DNA of 64,000 nt from Basidiobolus meristosporus CBS 931.73. Lineage: Eukaryota; Basidiobolomycota; Basidiobolomycetes; Basidiobolales; Basidiobolaceae. The notes under the pieces are model-generated. The model searched no databases. It saw only the letters and a list, made by a program, of their open reading frames with translations, and was not told the DNA's origin. Positions 47,056-58,709 of this stretch are shown here, in pieces. Within the stretch, counting starts at the first letter, position 1. Each line of letters starts with the position of its first letter. The position numbers and the translations under genes were made by a program. The stretch covers positions 1 to 64,000 of the forward strand of contig MCFE01000214.1 of assembly GCA_002104905.1 (NCBI GenBank), read 5' to 3'.

Positions 47056-47240
47056 ATGGTAAGTACGTGAGCAGCGCCAAGGCCTGAATAATCACTAAAC
47101 AATTATAGGACTTGGTGGATTCTCTTTTGGAGCTACCAGCTCTAGATCCCAGTAAGAGTCCAAGAGTAGCTGATTTGTGCAATAATATAGCCCAACATGA
47201 TACGCTGCGAACGAGGCCTCCCCTCGACATAGATAAGTAG
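47056..47240 (+). CDS. Possible small gene, 44 aa, intron directly after the ATG
   Basis: ATG at 47056-47058 is followed at once by a consensus donor GTAAGT; the intron ends TTATAG at 47108. Exon 2 (47109-47240) continues in frame as DLVDSLLELPALDPSKSPRV..., ending PPLDIDK and TAG. The splice signals are good and the peptide is not low complexity. I do not recognise a family. It lies alone between LYS2 and the next regulator. It could equally be chance or the 5' part of a longer transcript. Confidence 0.35.
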
Positions 47241-48017
47241 CAGTGATCATTCGTCGGTTCAGTTCAGTTCACTTGGGCATCTGCGCAGACAGGCTCTTAA
47301 TGGCCAACCCCCGTGTCGTCAACCTTCAGATTAGTCAAAGGCGTTCCAAACTTGTCATTCCTGCATCGATAAGAACTAGACTTGGGCAATTAAGTCATAC
47401 CTGTGGATATCTTGGGTAGCATGTACCTTAGAAGGCCCCTTGTTGCGGTTTGCGTAGTAGCCCTGCCACCAGCTTAGCAGCTGCTCGACAAGGAATACAA
47501 TGATCGAGGTTCGTGGAACCTGACCATGAACACGAACGCATAAAGGAACGAATCAAGTCATTTTGGTTACTTAAGACATCGACAGCCTTAACAAGGATGT
47601 CACCCTCGTGGTAGGTTGGGATTTTGTGCCAGCAAAATAAACTCTGAGCATTCCATTTCCGGAGGAGCTCCTATATTTAGCCTTATCTCCCACACTATAT
47701 GCCGGTTTATAACCACCCATTACCAATCACCAGCCCGTATTAGATTGAGAGTTGACTCTGAATCTAAAACCTCGAACTAGATTGAATATATACCTGACCG
47801 TCACAATGCCCCGAGTAGGCCATCGAATTTTTTGTCGAAATTTTATTTGATCGCTGTTAACTCCACCTATTTATTCATTCTTCTAGCCACTTGTTGAACT
47901 GTTAGTTCAATTTTGACATTTAGCACTTTTGACGTTTGCCTATTTCTAGTTGTATATATCTCTGTCTTTGACAACCTCCTACCTTCCTATAATCAACTCA
48001 GCGGAGTTAGAAACACC

Positions 48018-50530
48018 ATGAAATCCACTGACTTTCCTGACCCCTCCAAACTCCCCAAGAGAAAAAGGTTGACGCAAGCCTGCGATACTTGTAGAAAAAA
48101 GAAAGTGAAATGCGATGGAAACCGCCCGAGCTGTTCTAATTGCATTCGACTCAAAGTCCCTTGTACTTACTTGCCAACGGCCAAAAAGCGTGGCCCGCGA
48201 CAGGGGCAAACCGAGAAAGCTGAACATTCAACGAATACTGGAAGCCCCGGTTTCATGAACCAAGCTCAAATGTCCAGCCCTCTACAGCCCTTCGGACTCA
48301 GACCGGCCACCTCCCTTGGCAATTTACCCAGATACATGGACAACGTGAGCGCCAGCCCTGATCCTACCCGAAATATGTATCTCTCGCAATCTCCACAAGT
48401 CAACATACCACAATACCAGGGATCTAGAGAAAATTTTTCGCCAGCTTACAGTTACCAAAACAGCCAACTGAACACTCCAAACATGAACTTCTCGCCAAAT
48501 AATGGGCTGCAAGAAGAGGAGAACGCCGTGCGGGAAAAGGTGGAGCAGGTGTGGTCGCATTCGTATTTGGGGAACACCTCCGGCCTCAACGCAATTACGA
48601 GCAACGGCCAGAAAGAGGCCACCCCGTCCCCGAAGCAATTCTCGAATGCCAACAATCTGCTGGGTGCCACTTCTCTCCCGCCCACCGAGATTACCGAGCA
48701 TTTGCTGTCGGTGTATTTCAGTACCATCCACCCCCAAATGCCGTTTATTCACAAGCCTACCTTCTTCAACCGACTCAAAAACGGAGAGATTCCACCCATC
48801 TTGATCTTGAGCATATGTGCGTGTGTGTCGCGGTTCTCCAACCACCCGGGTATTTTGGCTGACCCCACTACCAGAAGCGGCGAGGTGTTCTCAAATCGCT
48901 TCAGGAATATCTTACTGAAATGTCTGGACGGGCCGAACGTCTATACAACAATGGCCTTGTTGATTGCCTCGTACTACGAATACATGAACGCACGCTATCC
49001 TAGGGCATGGATGTATCTGGGGATGGCCATTAGGTAATTGGGAATTTTCGTCGCCTGTATATTCATTGATTAACAAAATGACGCCACTGTAGAATGGCAC
49101 AAGAGCTGGGAATCAACCGTATCGATGAGCACAACGATAACAGCCGAATCTCTGAACAGGCTCCGGACGACTGGGTTGAGATCGAAACGCAGCGCCGCCT
49201 TTGGTGGTCGTGCTTTGTTCGAGATAGGATCGGGAGCACCGGAACAGGGCGACCAATGGCTATCGACGAGCAGGACAGCCGAGTTCTGCTGCCAAGCTGT
49301 GATTCGGATTGGGAAAATGAAAGGCCCGTCCCTAGCACGATGCTGGAAACATCCAGTCAGACGAAAACCGTGTATTCGCTTACCGCGTCCGCCCCAAAGC
49401 AGCAGCTAAGCCCCTGGTCAATATTCATTCAGCTGGCTGCGCTGATGGGCAAGGTTTCCCAATTCGTGAACAGCCCCAAAGACCGACGCGGAGACTCCAT
49501 CGAGAATGATACGAAATTTGCCTTTCTGGATACTGCGCTGACCTCATGGTCGATGTCTGCTCCCGAAAACCTGCAATACCCAAGAAACCTAATCTCAGAG
49601 AAATCCCCCAAGGGATATGCTGAGGCGGCATTCCTCTGTACACTGCATATCATGTATCACACATCCGTAATATTACTCCACCGTTCAAACCTTGACCAGG
49701 TCGAGAACCAACCCATCTATTCTACCTCCACCAGCTCCGCCTCCGAATCGCTCGATAGGTGTATCGCTTCCGCCGATACCATCACCAAAATCATCGAAGA
49801 TCTCGACAAATACCCCGCATGCTACAATTATCCGCATATCTGCTTTTGCATCTTCAACGGTGGGACCATCCATGCACACACGCTCTTCTCCAGCTCGGAG
49901 GCAGACAAGATTGCCGAAGCGAAGTCAAAGCTTGAAATCCACTACCAAGCATTACAACGACTGAAATCGGTCTGGATCATGGCTGAGAAATATTGTGCTA
50001 TTCTCAAGGGGATTGTGGCACTCGGGCAGCGCCCAGCTTCCGTCTCACCCAACACAAACTCCCTTGTTCAAGAGCTTAGCCAGAACGCAGCCCAGGTTGG
50101 GTTCAACTTTGAACAGCCTATTTACCATTTCTCAGGCAGTCTTGCTTCCAACGGCGTGCATGGCCAGGAGTTCGGGGGAGTCTCTAGCGCGGGTTACCCG
50201 ATCTCCTCTAATTATATCTCGAGCGGTTTACAAATGATTCCCGACTTCAATAGTCCCAGCATACGTATAGCAGACAGCTCGATAGACAGCTCTGCAGGCT
50301 TTCCGAATCTGTTGGACCTTCCAATTGCTCAAGGGAACGCATTCTTTGACACCTTATTTGGCAATATGCCAGTTGACTCCCTCAATCCAGATCCAAACTG
50401 TAATCTATTTAGCAATCTCTACAACCAGCCAGCATCCCAACCAGGAAACACCATGCTCAATGGGCTCAATAATCTTCAAGACAACAACGGCGTTCAAAAT
50501 GTTTGGAGCATCAAGAGCCCGTCCACCTAA
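48018..50530 (+). CDS. Large Zn2Cys6 transcription factor with fungal-specific TF domain
   Basis: Two exons: 48018-49033 and 49093-50530, giving 817 aa. The zinc cluster near the N-terminus is CDTCRKKKVKCDGNRPSCSNCIRLKVPC, preceded by KRKRLTQA and followed by KKRGPRQ. A Ser/Pro/Gln-rich linker follows. The Fungal_trans middle homology domain (~225-420) contains LLSVYFSTIHPQMPFIHKPT, then IASYYEYMNARYPRAWMYLG and MAIRMAQELGINR across the intron, then ETQRRLWWSCFVRDR. The C-terminal ~200 residues are Asn/Ser/Pro-rich, typical of activation regions. ATG 48018 is chosen because it leads straight into the cluster; the frame is open upstream to 47913 with hydrophobic, unlikely sequence. Similar in layout to xlnR/AmyR or Gal4-like regulators, but the target is unknown. 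The lipase and oxidase genes follow downstream. Confidence 0.92.
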
Positions 50531-50807
50531 GCGCCAAGACATCTTTACAACCATTGAAATGTAAATAGTTTTTAATAAATGCCATGTTTATCTGCTCATT
50601 GCTGTTGGCTGTCACGATCTCCGGAGAATAGGGTTATCAGTCAGTTGCCGTCGGCCCTAATATTCCGTGTTCCGAGTGCCAAATTAATAATAGGAAATCC
50701 CAGGTGGCGTACGACTGGATGAGGTCACCACCTATGAAATTTCATATGATCATTTATTATTTATATTACCTGGAGGGATCCTCTTTTGTTTCCACAATCG
50801 TTTCACC

Positions 50808-52224
50808 ATGGTCAAGCCAAAGCAAGACCAAGCCTTCGAACATAGGACCACCGACGTGTTGCCGGAGGACAATGAAACGAAATCCGAGAAATGGAGTTTC
50901 ACTTCGTGGATACCCAAATTCCCCAACCTCCCCAGCTACACTGGGTCTTTTACCGTAGGGTGCTGTGACCTCACCTGGTCGTACCTCAAAGAGAAACAGG
51001 TCTTCGAGGGCGCCCAAGAAGTCAACCATACTTCTCCCAAAGAAAACAAGCACATGCTCGTCAGACTGTACTATCCTGCGGTAGTGACCGGTGCCGAAAA
51101 AACTGCAGCCTGGCTGCCTTCCCCCAACTCGGCATATGCACAAGGTAAATCTCTTTTCGGTCGCCCAGGTGACGTTTCTTTTACTGAACGCCTTGTGCCA
51201 TTTGCACTTAGGTTATGGTGACTTCAAAAAGCTTCCCCGCTGGCTGTCGATTCCAGCAATGGTTGGAATGCTGTCTTTTACTTCAGTCAAAACCTTCGTA
51301 GAGGCTAAACTATCCCCGGTCGGGCCTTTCACTAACTCCGATGAGGGTGATCGCTCGAGTCAGCGGGATCGATTCCCGGTTGTAATATTTTCCCACGGAT
51401 TGGGTGGTTGTAGAACCACATATTCGTCCATTTGTGGTGAGATCGCGTCGCATGGATATGTTGTTTGCGCTGTAGAGCATCGAGATGGTACCGCTAACGC
51501 ATCCGCTCTGCCGAAGGGTGAAAAAGAGTTAATATCATACCGCTGGCCACCTGTAGATATCGATGCCGAGTACGTGTTCCGACGGGAGCAGCTCCTCTTC
51601 CGGGTGACGGAGATTCAGCAAATCATTCAGAGACTTGAGCGGCTCAACCGTGGTCTGGGGGTTGATGACAACAACCCGCCAACCGACATGGAGGCCCAAT
51701 TCCAAAATCGCTTGGATCTCTCCAACGTAGTAATGGCTGGGCATAGCTTTGGCGCCGCCACTGCAATAGAAACCCTACGGGTGGAGAAGTCGTTCTTCAA
51801 GTGTGGAGTCCTTTTAGATCCTTGGGTATTCGCTTTGGAGCATACTACAGACAACTGGAGGGGCCCCCTGGTACCCACCCTCGATCAACCAGTCCTTGTC
51901 ATCAATTCTGAAGGATTCACTGAATGGAAAGAGAGCTTTGATATTCTACTACCATTTCTCAACGCAAACCCTCAACGTGACCACTCTCCGTTTATCACCA
52001 TCAAAGACTCACTCCACATGAATCAGAGTGATTTCCCTTTATTGTTTCAATACGTGTACGGCCTGAAAAACAAATTCGGTGGGAAGATAGATCCGGAATA
52101 TGCCATCGCACTAAACAACCGTGCGATCCTGCAGTTCATGAGGGAATCCATCCCACTCTTCAGTCGTTTTTTAGCCGATGATGATAGGATCTTCTCTTCT
52201 GAGCCACATGTACTCTTTCATTAA
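50808..52224 (+). CDS. Platelet-activating-factor acetylhydrolase-like lipase (PLA2G7 type)
   Basis: Two exons: 50808-51144 and 51212-52224, giving 449 aa. PAF-AH enzymes of this alpha/beta-hydrolase family release short or oxidised acyl chains from the sn-2 position of phospholipids. Seen here: LVRLYYP near ~85, FPVVIFSHGLGGCRTTYSSI (oxyanion region), HGYVVCAVEHRDGTA, the nucleophile elbow VVMAGHSFGAATA (Ser in GHSFG, ~290), Asp in LLDPWVF and His in SLHMNQSDF. This is the same Ser-Asp-His order and spacing as plasma/type-II PAF-AH. There is no signal peptide, so it is probably intracellular. The C-terminus (QFMRESIPLFSRFL) fits the family. Confidence 0.9.
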
Positions 52225-52334
52225 TACCTAGACCGGCTCTTTTTATTTCAACCATGCGCATTCCGGATCTAATCTGCACATCAATCCTTTCCCTCGGTAT
52301 TCAAAGACCAAAGTTGCTTAAACAAGAAGAGCAT

Positions 52335-53477
52335 TTACCGAGTTGGCTCCAGTTCAAATCCCCAGTCTTCATGCACATGGATTAGATCAGTGACCTTCCA
52401 GGAACCACGTCTCCACATCTCTTCATCCTCTGGATACGCTTCAGCCAGCTTTTTCATCGCTCGTACACTCTTGATTGCATGCCCATGGATATCCTCATCA
52501 TCGATGGCCGCTTGGGAGATCTTCTCCCAGGCTTTTGCTTTGTCGCTAGATAAGTTATTGATGGGATATTCAGTGACATATTCCCATTTGGGCTTCAACT
52601 TTCTGGCGAAAATAAAGATTCTTAGAGTGGTTAGCCACATCAAACGTAACGCACGAACTTGATCGTTCTTGGATAAATAAGGGAGAATCACCCGAGTGCC
52701 ATGAAGCCCGGTCATTAGATGACATATGTAGAAGTTGGGAGGTTGCTCAACTGGGTGACCCAGAAAGAGCAGCGTGATTGCTCGGGCAAGTTCATGGATC
52801 TTGTGCTCCAGGTTTTCCTGGGGATCCCAAGCAGTGAAGTATTCCTGGATATACCTCACATGTTCAGCATCCATCGACCTCTCAAATACTCCATCAATAT
52901 CAAGTCCTTCAAGGTCATTGAAACGTGGGTCAACTCTCATCTCATCCAGAATACTGATGATATCCTTGGAGGTATGTCCAGGATGCACCTTGTCAACCAG
53001 TTCTCCAGCTGCATCATATGCCAAGGTAGCAAACGCTAGAGCCTCTCCAAGAATCAAATCATTCCTGAACTCCGTAGCATACCCCAGGTGAATCAATGGA
53101 TGGATTACTTGTGCAGCGAGACCAGGAATTAGACTTGGTGCATATTTCTGGAATGCAGTATCGAAGCCCAGTTTGGCAACCTCGCCATCGAAGAAATCGG
53201 TCAAATCGCGATATGCGTCATTCTTACCGGTGTATTGGCGGTAGTTGCTCTCGTTGATCTGGTACTTTGACTCTCCCAATTTGCGCAGATGTTGGGTTGC
53301 CCCTTTCTGGAGTTGTTCCCGCATACGCTCTCCAGTGGCTCCCAAGTCATACAGGCTTCCAAGAAGATGCACACTATGGTTGTGGTAGTAATCGTTGAAG
53401 AAAAGGTCGTATTCCCGATGGTTTTGGCCGATCAGTTCCTCAAAGGCTTTCTTGTTATTGCTAGTGGTAGCGGACAT
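52335..53477 (-). CDS. Questin-oxidase-like protein (AflY/DUF4243 family), copy 1
   Basis: 380 aa, intronless, from ATG 53477 (MSATTSNNKKAFEELIGQNH). That start is chosen because it aligns with the starts of the two paralogues; the frame continues to 53549. Family members such as questin oxidase and AflY carry out Baeyer-Villiger-type ring-opening oxidations of polyketides using NADPH. Family motifs are NHSVHLLGSLYDLGA, QVIHPLIHLGYATEF, LGEALAFATLAYDAAGELVD and FYICHLMTGLHGTRVILPYL. No cofactor-binding Rossmann fold is present, which is normal for this family. It is the most diverged of the three intact copies. A TATATAA (53519-53525) lies ~43 bp upstream. The substrate is unknown. Confidence 0.85.
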   Translation of the reverse strand: MSATTSNNKKAFEELIGQNHREYDLFFNDYYHNHSVHLLGSLYDLGATGERMREQLQKGATQHLRKLGESKYQINESNYRQYTGKNDAYRDLTDFFDGEVAKLGFDTAFQKYAPSLIPGLAAQVIHPLIHLGYATEFRNDLILGEALAFATLAYDAAGELVDKVHPGHTSKDIISILDEMRVDPRFNDLEGLDIDGVFERSMDAEHVRYIQEYFTAWDPQENLEHKIHELARAITLLFLGHPVEQPPNFYICHLMTGLHGTRVILPYLSKNDQVRALRLMWLTTLRIFIFARKLKPKWEYVTEYPINNLSSDKAKAWEKISQAAIDDEDIHGHAIKSVRAMKKLAEAYPEDEEMWRRGSWKVTDLIHVHEDWGFELEPTR

Positions 53478-54935
53478 ATTGTTGTTTGAATGAGAGCCAT
53501 TCCCCCTGGAGCTCTCTATTATATACTTGCTCAGCCATGCCCACTCCATCTTTCATCCCGTTCTAAATGAAGCATAAGCAATTAGTAATCCATGCAATAC
53601 TGTGTGACGAAGTGGCAGGGTTGCTGGTTGAAAGGACCCAGCCAAGCCACCAATAGTCAGAGCTTTTCCGTAGTGAGACAATCATTGCTCCAGAAATACC
53701 TCGTAAGGCGAATCATTGGCCACCAACCTGTACTAAACAACCTATCAAATCTCAACATAATCCTTGGACCGAGTTTATTTTACATCACTTCGAATTATAG
53801 TGAATTGCCGTTTCAGGCGAGATGTGATCGTTCAGACTATACATTCCATTTAGAGCACCAATACATGATCCGTGGATTAGGAAATCCAATCGTCCAGAAC
53901 ATAAAACCCTTCCCAGAGATGATTGACAGGATGGCATGACTCTCATTCATGATGTTCAGGTGCGACTCAATGGTTGGTAGCGTGGGAGTGACGATCGTAC
54001 TTTTCGACCGCGTATGTTGGTAGAACTAGTTACCACCAGCTCATTCGGGATGCCTTGCAAATGAATCAGCGCTCTGGATTTGGGATCCCTTAAAGTTCCA
54101 TGAACTTTTTCTGCCTCGTTAGTCATCACTTTATCCATTCCTTAGGCAATGGAATTGGTTTCTGTACAATGCCATCATCCAGCGGTTGGGAACTCGACTT
54201 GACCAACGGGAACCCTTACTAGTAAACATACATGATTATCTATCGATTTCAAACACTAACTTGCGGTCGGGGAAACGGCCTACTCTGCGCCCCGAGATTT
54301 GAATTACTAATAGGAAGCAAATTATGGTGTGCAAAGGAGTGACACAGCTCAATATGGTAGTATTTCGCCAACTAGGCTGGAGGATCTACCAGATTCTTGG
54401 CAATTCCAAACCAGTTTGTGCCAACTGGTGTAGCGTTTCTGAGCACAAATGCCGGATGGGAGTATCTAATAAGCATTAGTTTCGTACTCGACTGTCCGAG
54501 TAGAAACGCAATAGGGGTCTGGCTGGTTTGAAATAGAGTACTCGCAGGTTCCAGGTTGGAGTTTGTGAATCATCAGGAGCAGTTGCCATTCTGAGGGTCG
54601 GAGGTTCGGCTCATCATCCACGAACCAATGTACCTCGTCTATAGATTGGTGAATAGAATGGGGTAGGGCCCACATCACCTATAGTTTCCGATTTTGAAGT
54701 GATACACATCCGTGCGTTTCCTTGATCCATAATGATACTCCTCCAGTATGCTTTATCCAACGGTGATGTCAGTCACGTATTCTCATCCACTTGCTTTTAG
54801 AAACATTTACATTTATTCAGATCGACAAATAAACCAAATAGCATAAAGATGTGCCATCTCCTTTGAAACAAGTCGTGCGACAATCACTTACCTCAGTTAA
54901 CTATGGCCGAGGCCACTAAGGATCCCAAGATATAT
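53478..54935. other. Intergenic between oxidase copies 1 and 2
   Basis: 1.46 kb with no intact gene. Beyond the promoter, short blocks (for example CCACCAACCT near 53720) resemble the sequence upstream of copies 2 and 3, suggesting an old larger duplication. Confidence 0.4.
53519..53592 (-). promoter_or_regulatory. Promoter of oxidase copy 1: TATA box and conserved upstream motif
   Basis: TTATATA at 53519-53525 (TATATAA on the coding strand), and GCAATTAGTAATCCA at 53578-53592, ~101 bp before the ATG. The same 15-mer lies at nearly the same distance in front of the other two intact copies although the surrounding promoter of copy 1 has diverged. Confidence 0.5.
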
Positions 54936-56078
54936 TTACTCAGTTGGTGCCAATTTGTAACTCCAGTCTTGATGAACATGAACTTGATTGGTGACCCTCC
55001 AAGAGCCCCGTCTCCAGATTTCCTCATCCTCTGGATAGGTTTCAGCTAGCTTTTTCATGGCTCGAACACTCTTGATCGTATGGCCATGGACATCATCATC
55101 ATTGATGGCCGCTCGGGATATCTCCTCCCATGCCTCTGCCTTGTCTTGGGGCAGGCTGTCGATGGGATACCCCGTGATATGCTCCCATTTGGGCTTGAAG
55201 TGTCTGACGAGAATAAAGTATCGCAGAGTGGTTAGCCACATCAAACGCAATGCACGAATCTGGTCATTCTTGCATAGGTGGGGGAGAAGAACCCGAGTGC
55301 CATGAAGCCCAGTCATTAGATGGCATATGAAGAAGTTGAGATGCTCCTCAGGCGGGTAGCCCAGGAAGAGCAAGGTGATCGCCCTTGCGAGTTCATGGGT
55401 CTTTTTCTCCGTGTCTTCCTGAGGATCCCAGGCGGTGAAGTATTCCTGGATATGCTCCATATGTTTGGCATCCATTGACCCCTTAAACACCCCATATACG
55501 CCAAGATCTTCAAGGTCGTTGAAGCGAGGGTCAGCTCTAACCTCATCTAGAATACTGGCGATATCCTTGGAGGTAGGTCCAGGGTGAACCTTGTCAATCA
55601 GTTCTCCAGCCGAGTCATAGGCCAAGGTGGCTAGTGCTAAGGCCTCCCCGAGGATCAGATCATTCCTGAACTCCGCAGCATACCCCAGGTGAATCAAAGG
55701 ATGAATCACATGAGAACCAAGACCGGGGATTAGGGCTGGCACATACTTCTGGAAAGCAGCATCGAATCCCAGTTTGGCAATCTCACCATCAAAGAAGTCG
55801 GCCAAATCACGATATGCCACACCCTTGCCGACATATTGTTGGTAGTTATCCTCGTTGATCTGGTATTCGGATTCGGGTCGCTTCAGCAGATGTGATTTGA
55901 CCCCCTTCTGGAATCTCTCACGCATACGCTCCTCACTGGCTCCCAGATCATACAGACTCCCAAGAAGGTGTGCGCTATGGTTGTGGTAGTGCCCGTTGAA
56001 GAAGATGTCATATTTCTGATGATTTTGGCCAATCAGATCCTCGAAGGCTTTCTTGCTAGTACTAGAAGTGACGGGCAT
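54936..56078 (-). CDS. Questin-oxidase-like protein, copy 2
   Basis: 380 aa, intronless, from ATG 56078. Same family motifs as copy 1 (NHSAHLLGSLYDLGASEERM, HVIHPLIHLGYAAEF, LGEALALATLAYDSAGELID, FFICHLMTGLHGTRVLLPHL). It is almost identical to copy 3 over residues 1-358, with only five substitutions noticed (R/L, G/A, P/F, C/S and H/Q). The last ~20 residues differ (TNQVHVHQDWSYKLAPTE), ending more like copy 1. The promoter is identical to that of copy 3 apart from a few bases. Confidence 0.86.
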   Translation of the reverse strand: MPVTSSTSKKAFEDLIGQNHQKYDIFFNGHYHNHSAHLLGSLYDLGASEERMRERFQKGVKSHLLKRPESEYQINEDNYQQYVGKGVAYRDLADFFDGEIAKLGFDAAFQKYVPALIPGLGSHVIHPLIHLGYAAEFRNDLILGEALALATLAYDSAGELIDKVHPGPTSKDIASILDEVRADPRFNDLEDLGVYGVFKGSMDAKHMEHIQEYFTAWDPQEDTEKKTHELARAITLLFLGYPPEEHLNFFICHLMTGLHGTRVLLPHLCKNDQIRALRLMWLTTLRYFILVRHFKPKWEHITGYPIDSLPQDKAEAWEEISRAAINDDDVHGHTIKSVRAMKKLAETYPEDEEIWRRGSWRVTNQVHVHQDWSYKLAPTE

Positions 56079-57254
56079 GTTGTTGTGTGATTATGGGAAT
56101 CCCTTCACTTGACGCCCTCTGTTATATACTCATACAACCTTGCCAACTTCCTTTATGTTTCGTCGTATGCCAAATGAAGCATTTGCAATTAGTAATCCAA
56201 GCATGAATGAGAGCGCGTGGTTGATCAATGTCGCATAACTAACACCAGGATCCAAATTGCCCAAACCCACTCAGTAGTGATGTAACAAAGTCAAATTAAG
56301 GCTGAATGAGTCTGCCAGCTGCGGTGGATTGGTAAGATATATTGCCCACCAACCTTACAAAGGCAATTCATTGTTTATGGTGTGAGGAGATTGTAATAAA
56401 CTGAGCACAGGGAGGTCGGCATTGGAGATGGATTAGAGCAGTATTTCTCAAGTGTTCAAACATTGGCTAATTGCTAGCCACCTAATTGCCTATTAATACA
56501 ATCCAGATGCTCACTAATAACTCCTTGCCTTGACAGCTCTACCTCTCGTAGTACAGTCAACCTATAGTACCCTCCAGGATGCCTGAATCTGAGATCCTCC
56601 ATGCGCAATAAGAAATCTCCTTAATACTTTATATGGTGCTAAAATGGACGATCTATTTCTACCCTTTGCAGTTCTCAGATTGGGATGGTATTGGCAATGC
56701 TTAAATCTCGATTAAGCAGTAGGCCAATCGGCCATTTTCATCCTCGGCGTTAGAGCTCCTTGCACCGAGGTTTGTATTACTAATCCATCAATTCATGAGG
56801 TGCGGAGTGGTATGAGGTCACTTGGCGTATTCAGCATTCATTAGCTTTGGCAAGTCACAAATTTAGGTTCCTGAGAATTTCGCGTCATTTGGTGTCACCC
56901 ATCTTAAATGAACAAGAGCTACTCATTCTGAACCTATTTCTGGAAAGGTTGAAAACCCACTCGTGTCACCCTGGAAAGTGTTTGCATGGTTATGCGTAGA
57001 TGTCAAACGATACAATTCCATGGTGAAATCGCAACTCCTGGGCTGACCACCGAGTAAGTGAGAGTGCCCACAAACCAAGACGCCATATCGCATGCCCTCG
57101 GTTCTGCATCGGTGGTGAAATATGCAAAAGTCCATTTCACTGTTTTGGCCTTTGCTGCCATGTGGTGAGGTTGTCTGGATCAAGTCACAGGCTCTCATCC
57201 ACTGGTGTTTCGTCTTGTTTTAGAGACGTCACTGTTCATTCAGCTCTGCAAATG
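56079..57254. other. Intergenic upstream of oxidase copy 2
   Basis: The first ~250 bp match the region upstream of copy 3 almost exactly; homology stops near 56325. The rest has no supported gene; a block near 57170-57200 (GGATCAAGTCACA) resembles 60477-60489. Confidence 0.4.
56122..56199 (-). promoter_or_regulatory. Promoter of oxidase copy 2: TATA box and conserved upstream motif
   Basis: TTATATA at 56122-56128, ~44 bp upstream of the ATG, and GCAATTAGTAATCCA at 56185-56199, 107 bp upstream. Same arrangement as in copies 1 and 3. Confidence 0.5.
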
Positions 57255-57887
57255 ACAGCTTTGAGAATTTACTCCCAGGCTGCTGCCCCGTCTTTGGTAG
57301 GTTATTAATGAGGTGTTCAGCGATATGTTCCCATCTGCGCCTCAACTGTTCGATGAAATCAAAGACTGCGAATGATTAATCACCTCAAATACCATGTACA
57401 AGCTATATCATCCTAGGAAAAGTGCAGGAAAATAGGCCCAGTGCCATGAAGCCCAGTCATTATATGCACTAGGAAGAATGTGAGAGGCGGCTTAGACGGA
57501 TGACCCGAAAGAGCAAGATGATCATCCGTGGGAGTTCATGAACCTTGAAGGCCGTTGAAACATGGGCCAATCTTAGCGATGATGTCCTTGAGTTTATAGT
57601 ACATGTTTCTGGAAAGCAGCATTGATGCCCAATTTGGCAACCTCACCATCAAAGAAATCGGTCAAAATGCGATGTGGTACCCTATCAGTACATAGCTGAT
57701 AATTATTCTCATTGAACTGATATTTGGATTCAAATAGTCTATACGAATCTTCTTTGGCTCTCACGCTTACATCCTTCAGCAGCCCTCGGTTCTATGTGGT
57801 TCCGAAAAATACATGTGGTACTTCCGAGAATTACTCTTTGGCGATAACGCTACTAGATTCCTCTAAAGCCTTCTTGCTACTATACAT
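57255..57887 (-). pseudogene. Decayed questin-oxidase-like gene (relic A)
   Basis: Scattered blocks align in order with copies 1-3 on the minus strand: the start region (TCTAAAGCCTTCTTGCTACTATACAT, 57862-57887), CAAATTTGGCAACCTCACCATCAAAG-type sequence near 57630-57655, and CAGTGCCATGAAGCCCAGTCATTATATG near 57440-57468. Between them are many stops, frameshifts and large deletions; the central third is missing. It lies between copies 2 and 3 in the same orientation, so the array is older than the recent copy 2/3 duplication. Confidence 0.8.
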
Positions 57888-58709
57888 AATGGTGGTGATA
57901 TCGTTGTTTAGATATACGTGCTTTCACCCGATACTTATTAACAGGCCACTTTGAAGCCAGGTTCAACAGCCATTCAGTTCCCAGAAACAGTTCTAACCAA
58001 TTTAGTTAGGATGACAAGCTACCGACCGTTCTGTCATTTGTCTTCAGAAGTAAAGCGCTACACTGTAAGTGGTAGATCAATGAAATCCATGAGTGGTCGT
58101 CATTTATATCATATCACTTGATATCGCGTACACTGCTAGTTTAGATTACCAAAACAAGCTTAAGTCGGCTAACCAATAAACACTCGACTTTTAGTTAACG
58201 CCTAGTAGAAATATCCTTAGAATTGGGCATTTGCCGATGGTGCGAAGTTCTGATTAATCATGGTGGCTACCATCTTGTTAATCCTTTCAGGATTCCTAAG
58301 AATCTGGAAAATATGAAGACAATAACTGGCACCTTTGAAGGAATATTTATTAATGGTGATTTGTATCCGGTAAAAGCGGTACTATTTACAGGTAATGCTT
58401 TCCATCGTGTAGAACGTATGGAAAAGTTACACAAGCAGTATATAGCCCCTAGGGCAATTTTTAGAGCATCACAGACCAGAAGAGTCCTCAAAACAAGTAT
58501 AGACGATTTCTAGCTTGCAGACTTCAATGGATCACTGGGTATTTGAAACACCAGCTGAGGAGCCGATTATTCACAGTACTCAACATTAACCTTAACCAAT
58601 AGCCTTCCTCTGCAACACCACGTGAGCATCCAGAGATCCGTAGCAAATGCTTTATTTGAAATACCCGCTTGTTGGATGTGAGTGACACAATGGTGCTTTT
58701 CTCCATTCT
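57888..58709. other. Intergenic
   Basis: 822 bp upstream of relic A and downstream of copy 3. An open frame at 58223-58513 lacks an ATG start and recognisable content; nothing supported. Confidence 0.4.

Larger units (their letters stand above)
46224..48017. other. Intergenic between LYS2 and the Zn2Cys6 gene
   Basis: 1.8 kb divergent upstream region. It contains the two Gcn4-like sites, the tentative 44-aa gene, and otherwise nothing I can support. Confidence 0.5.

Noticed and set aside
48324-48845. 173-codon minus-strand frame within the Zn2Cys6 gene
   Set aside because: Antisense shadow of a confident coding exon.
58223-58513. 96-codon frame between relic A and copy 3
   Set aside because: No ATG start and no recognisable domain; could be a decayed gene but cannot be supported.
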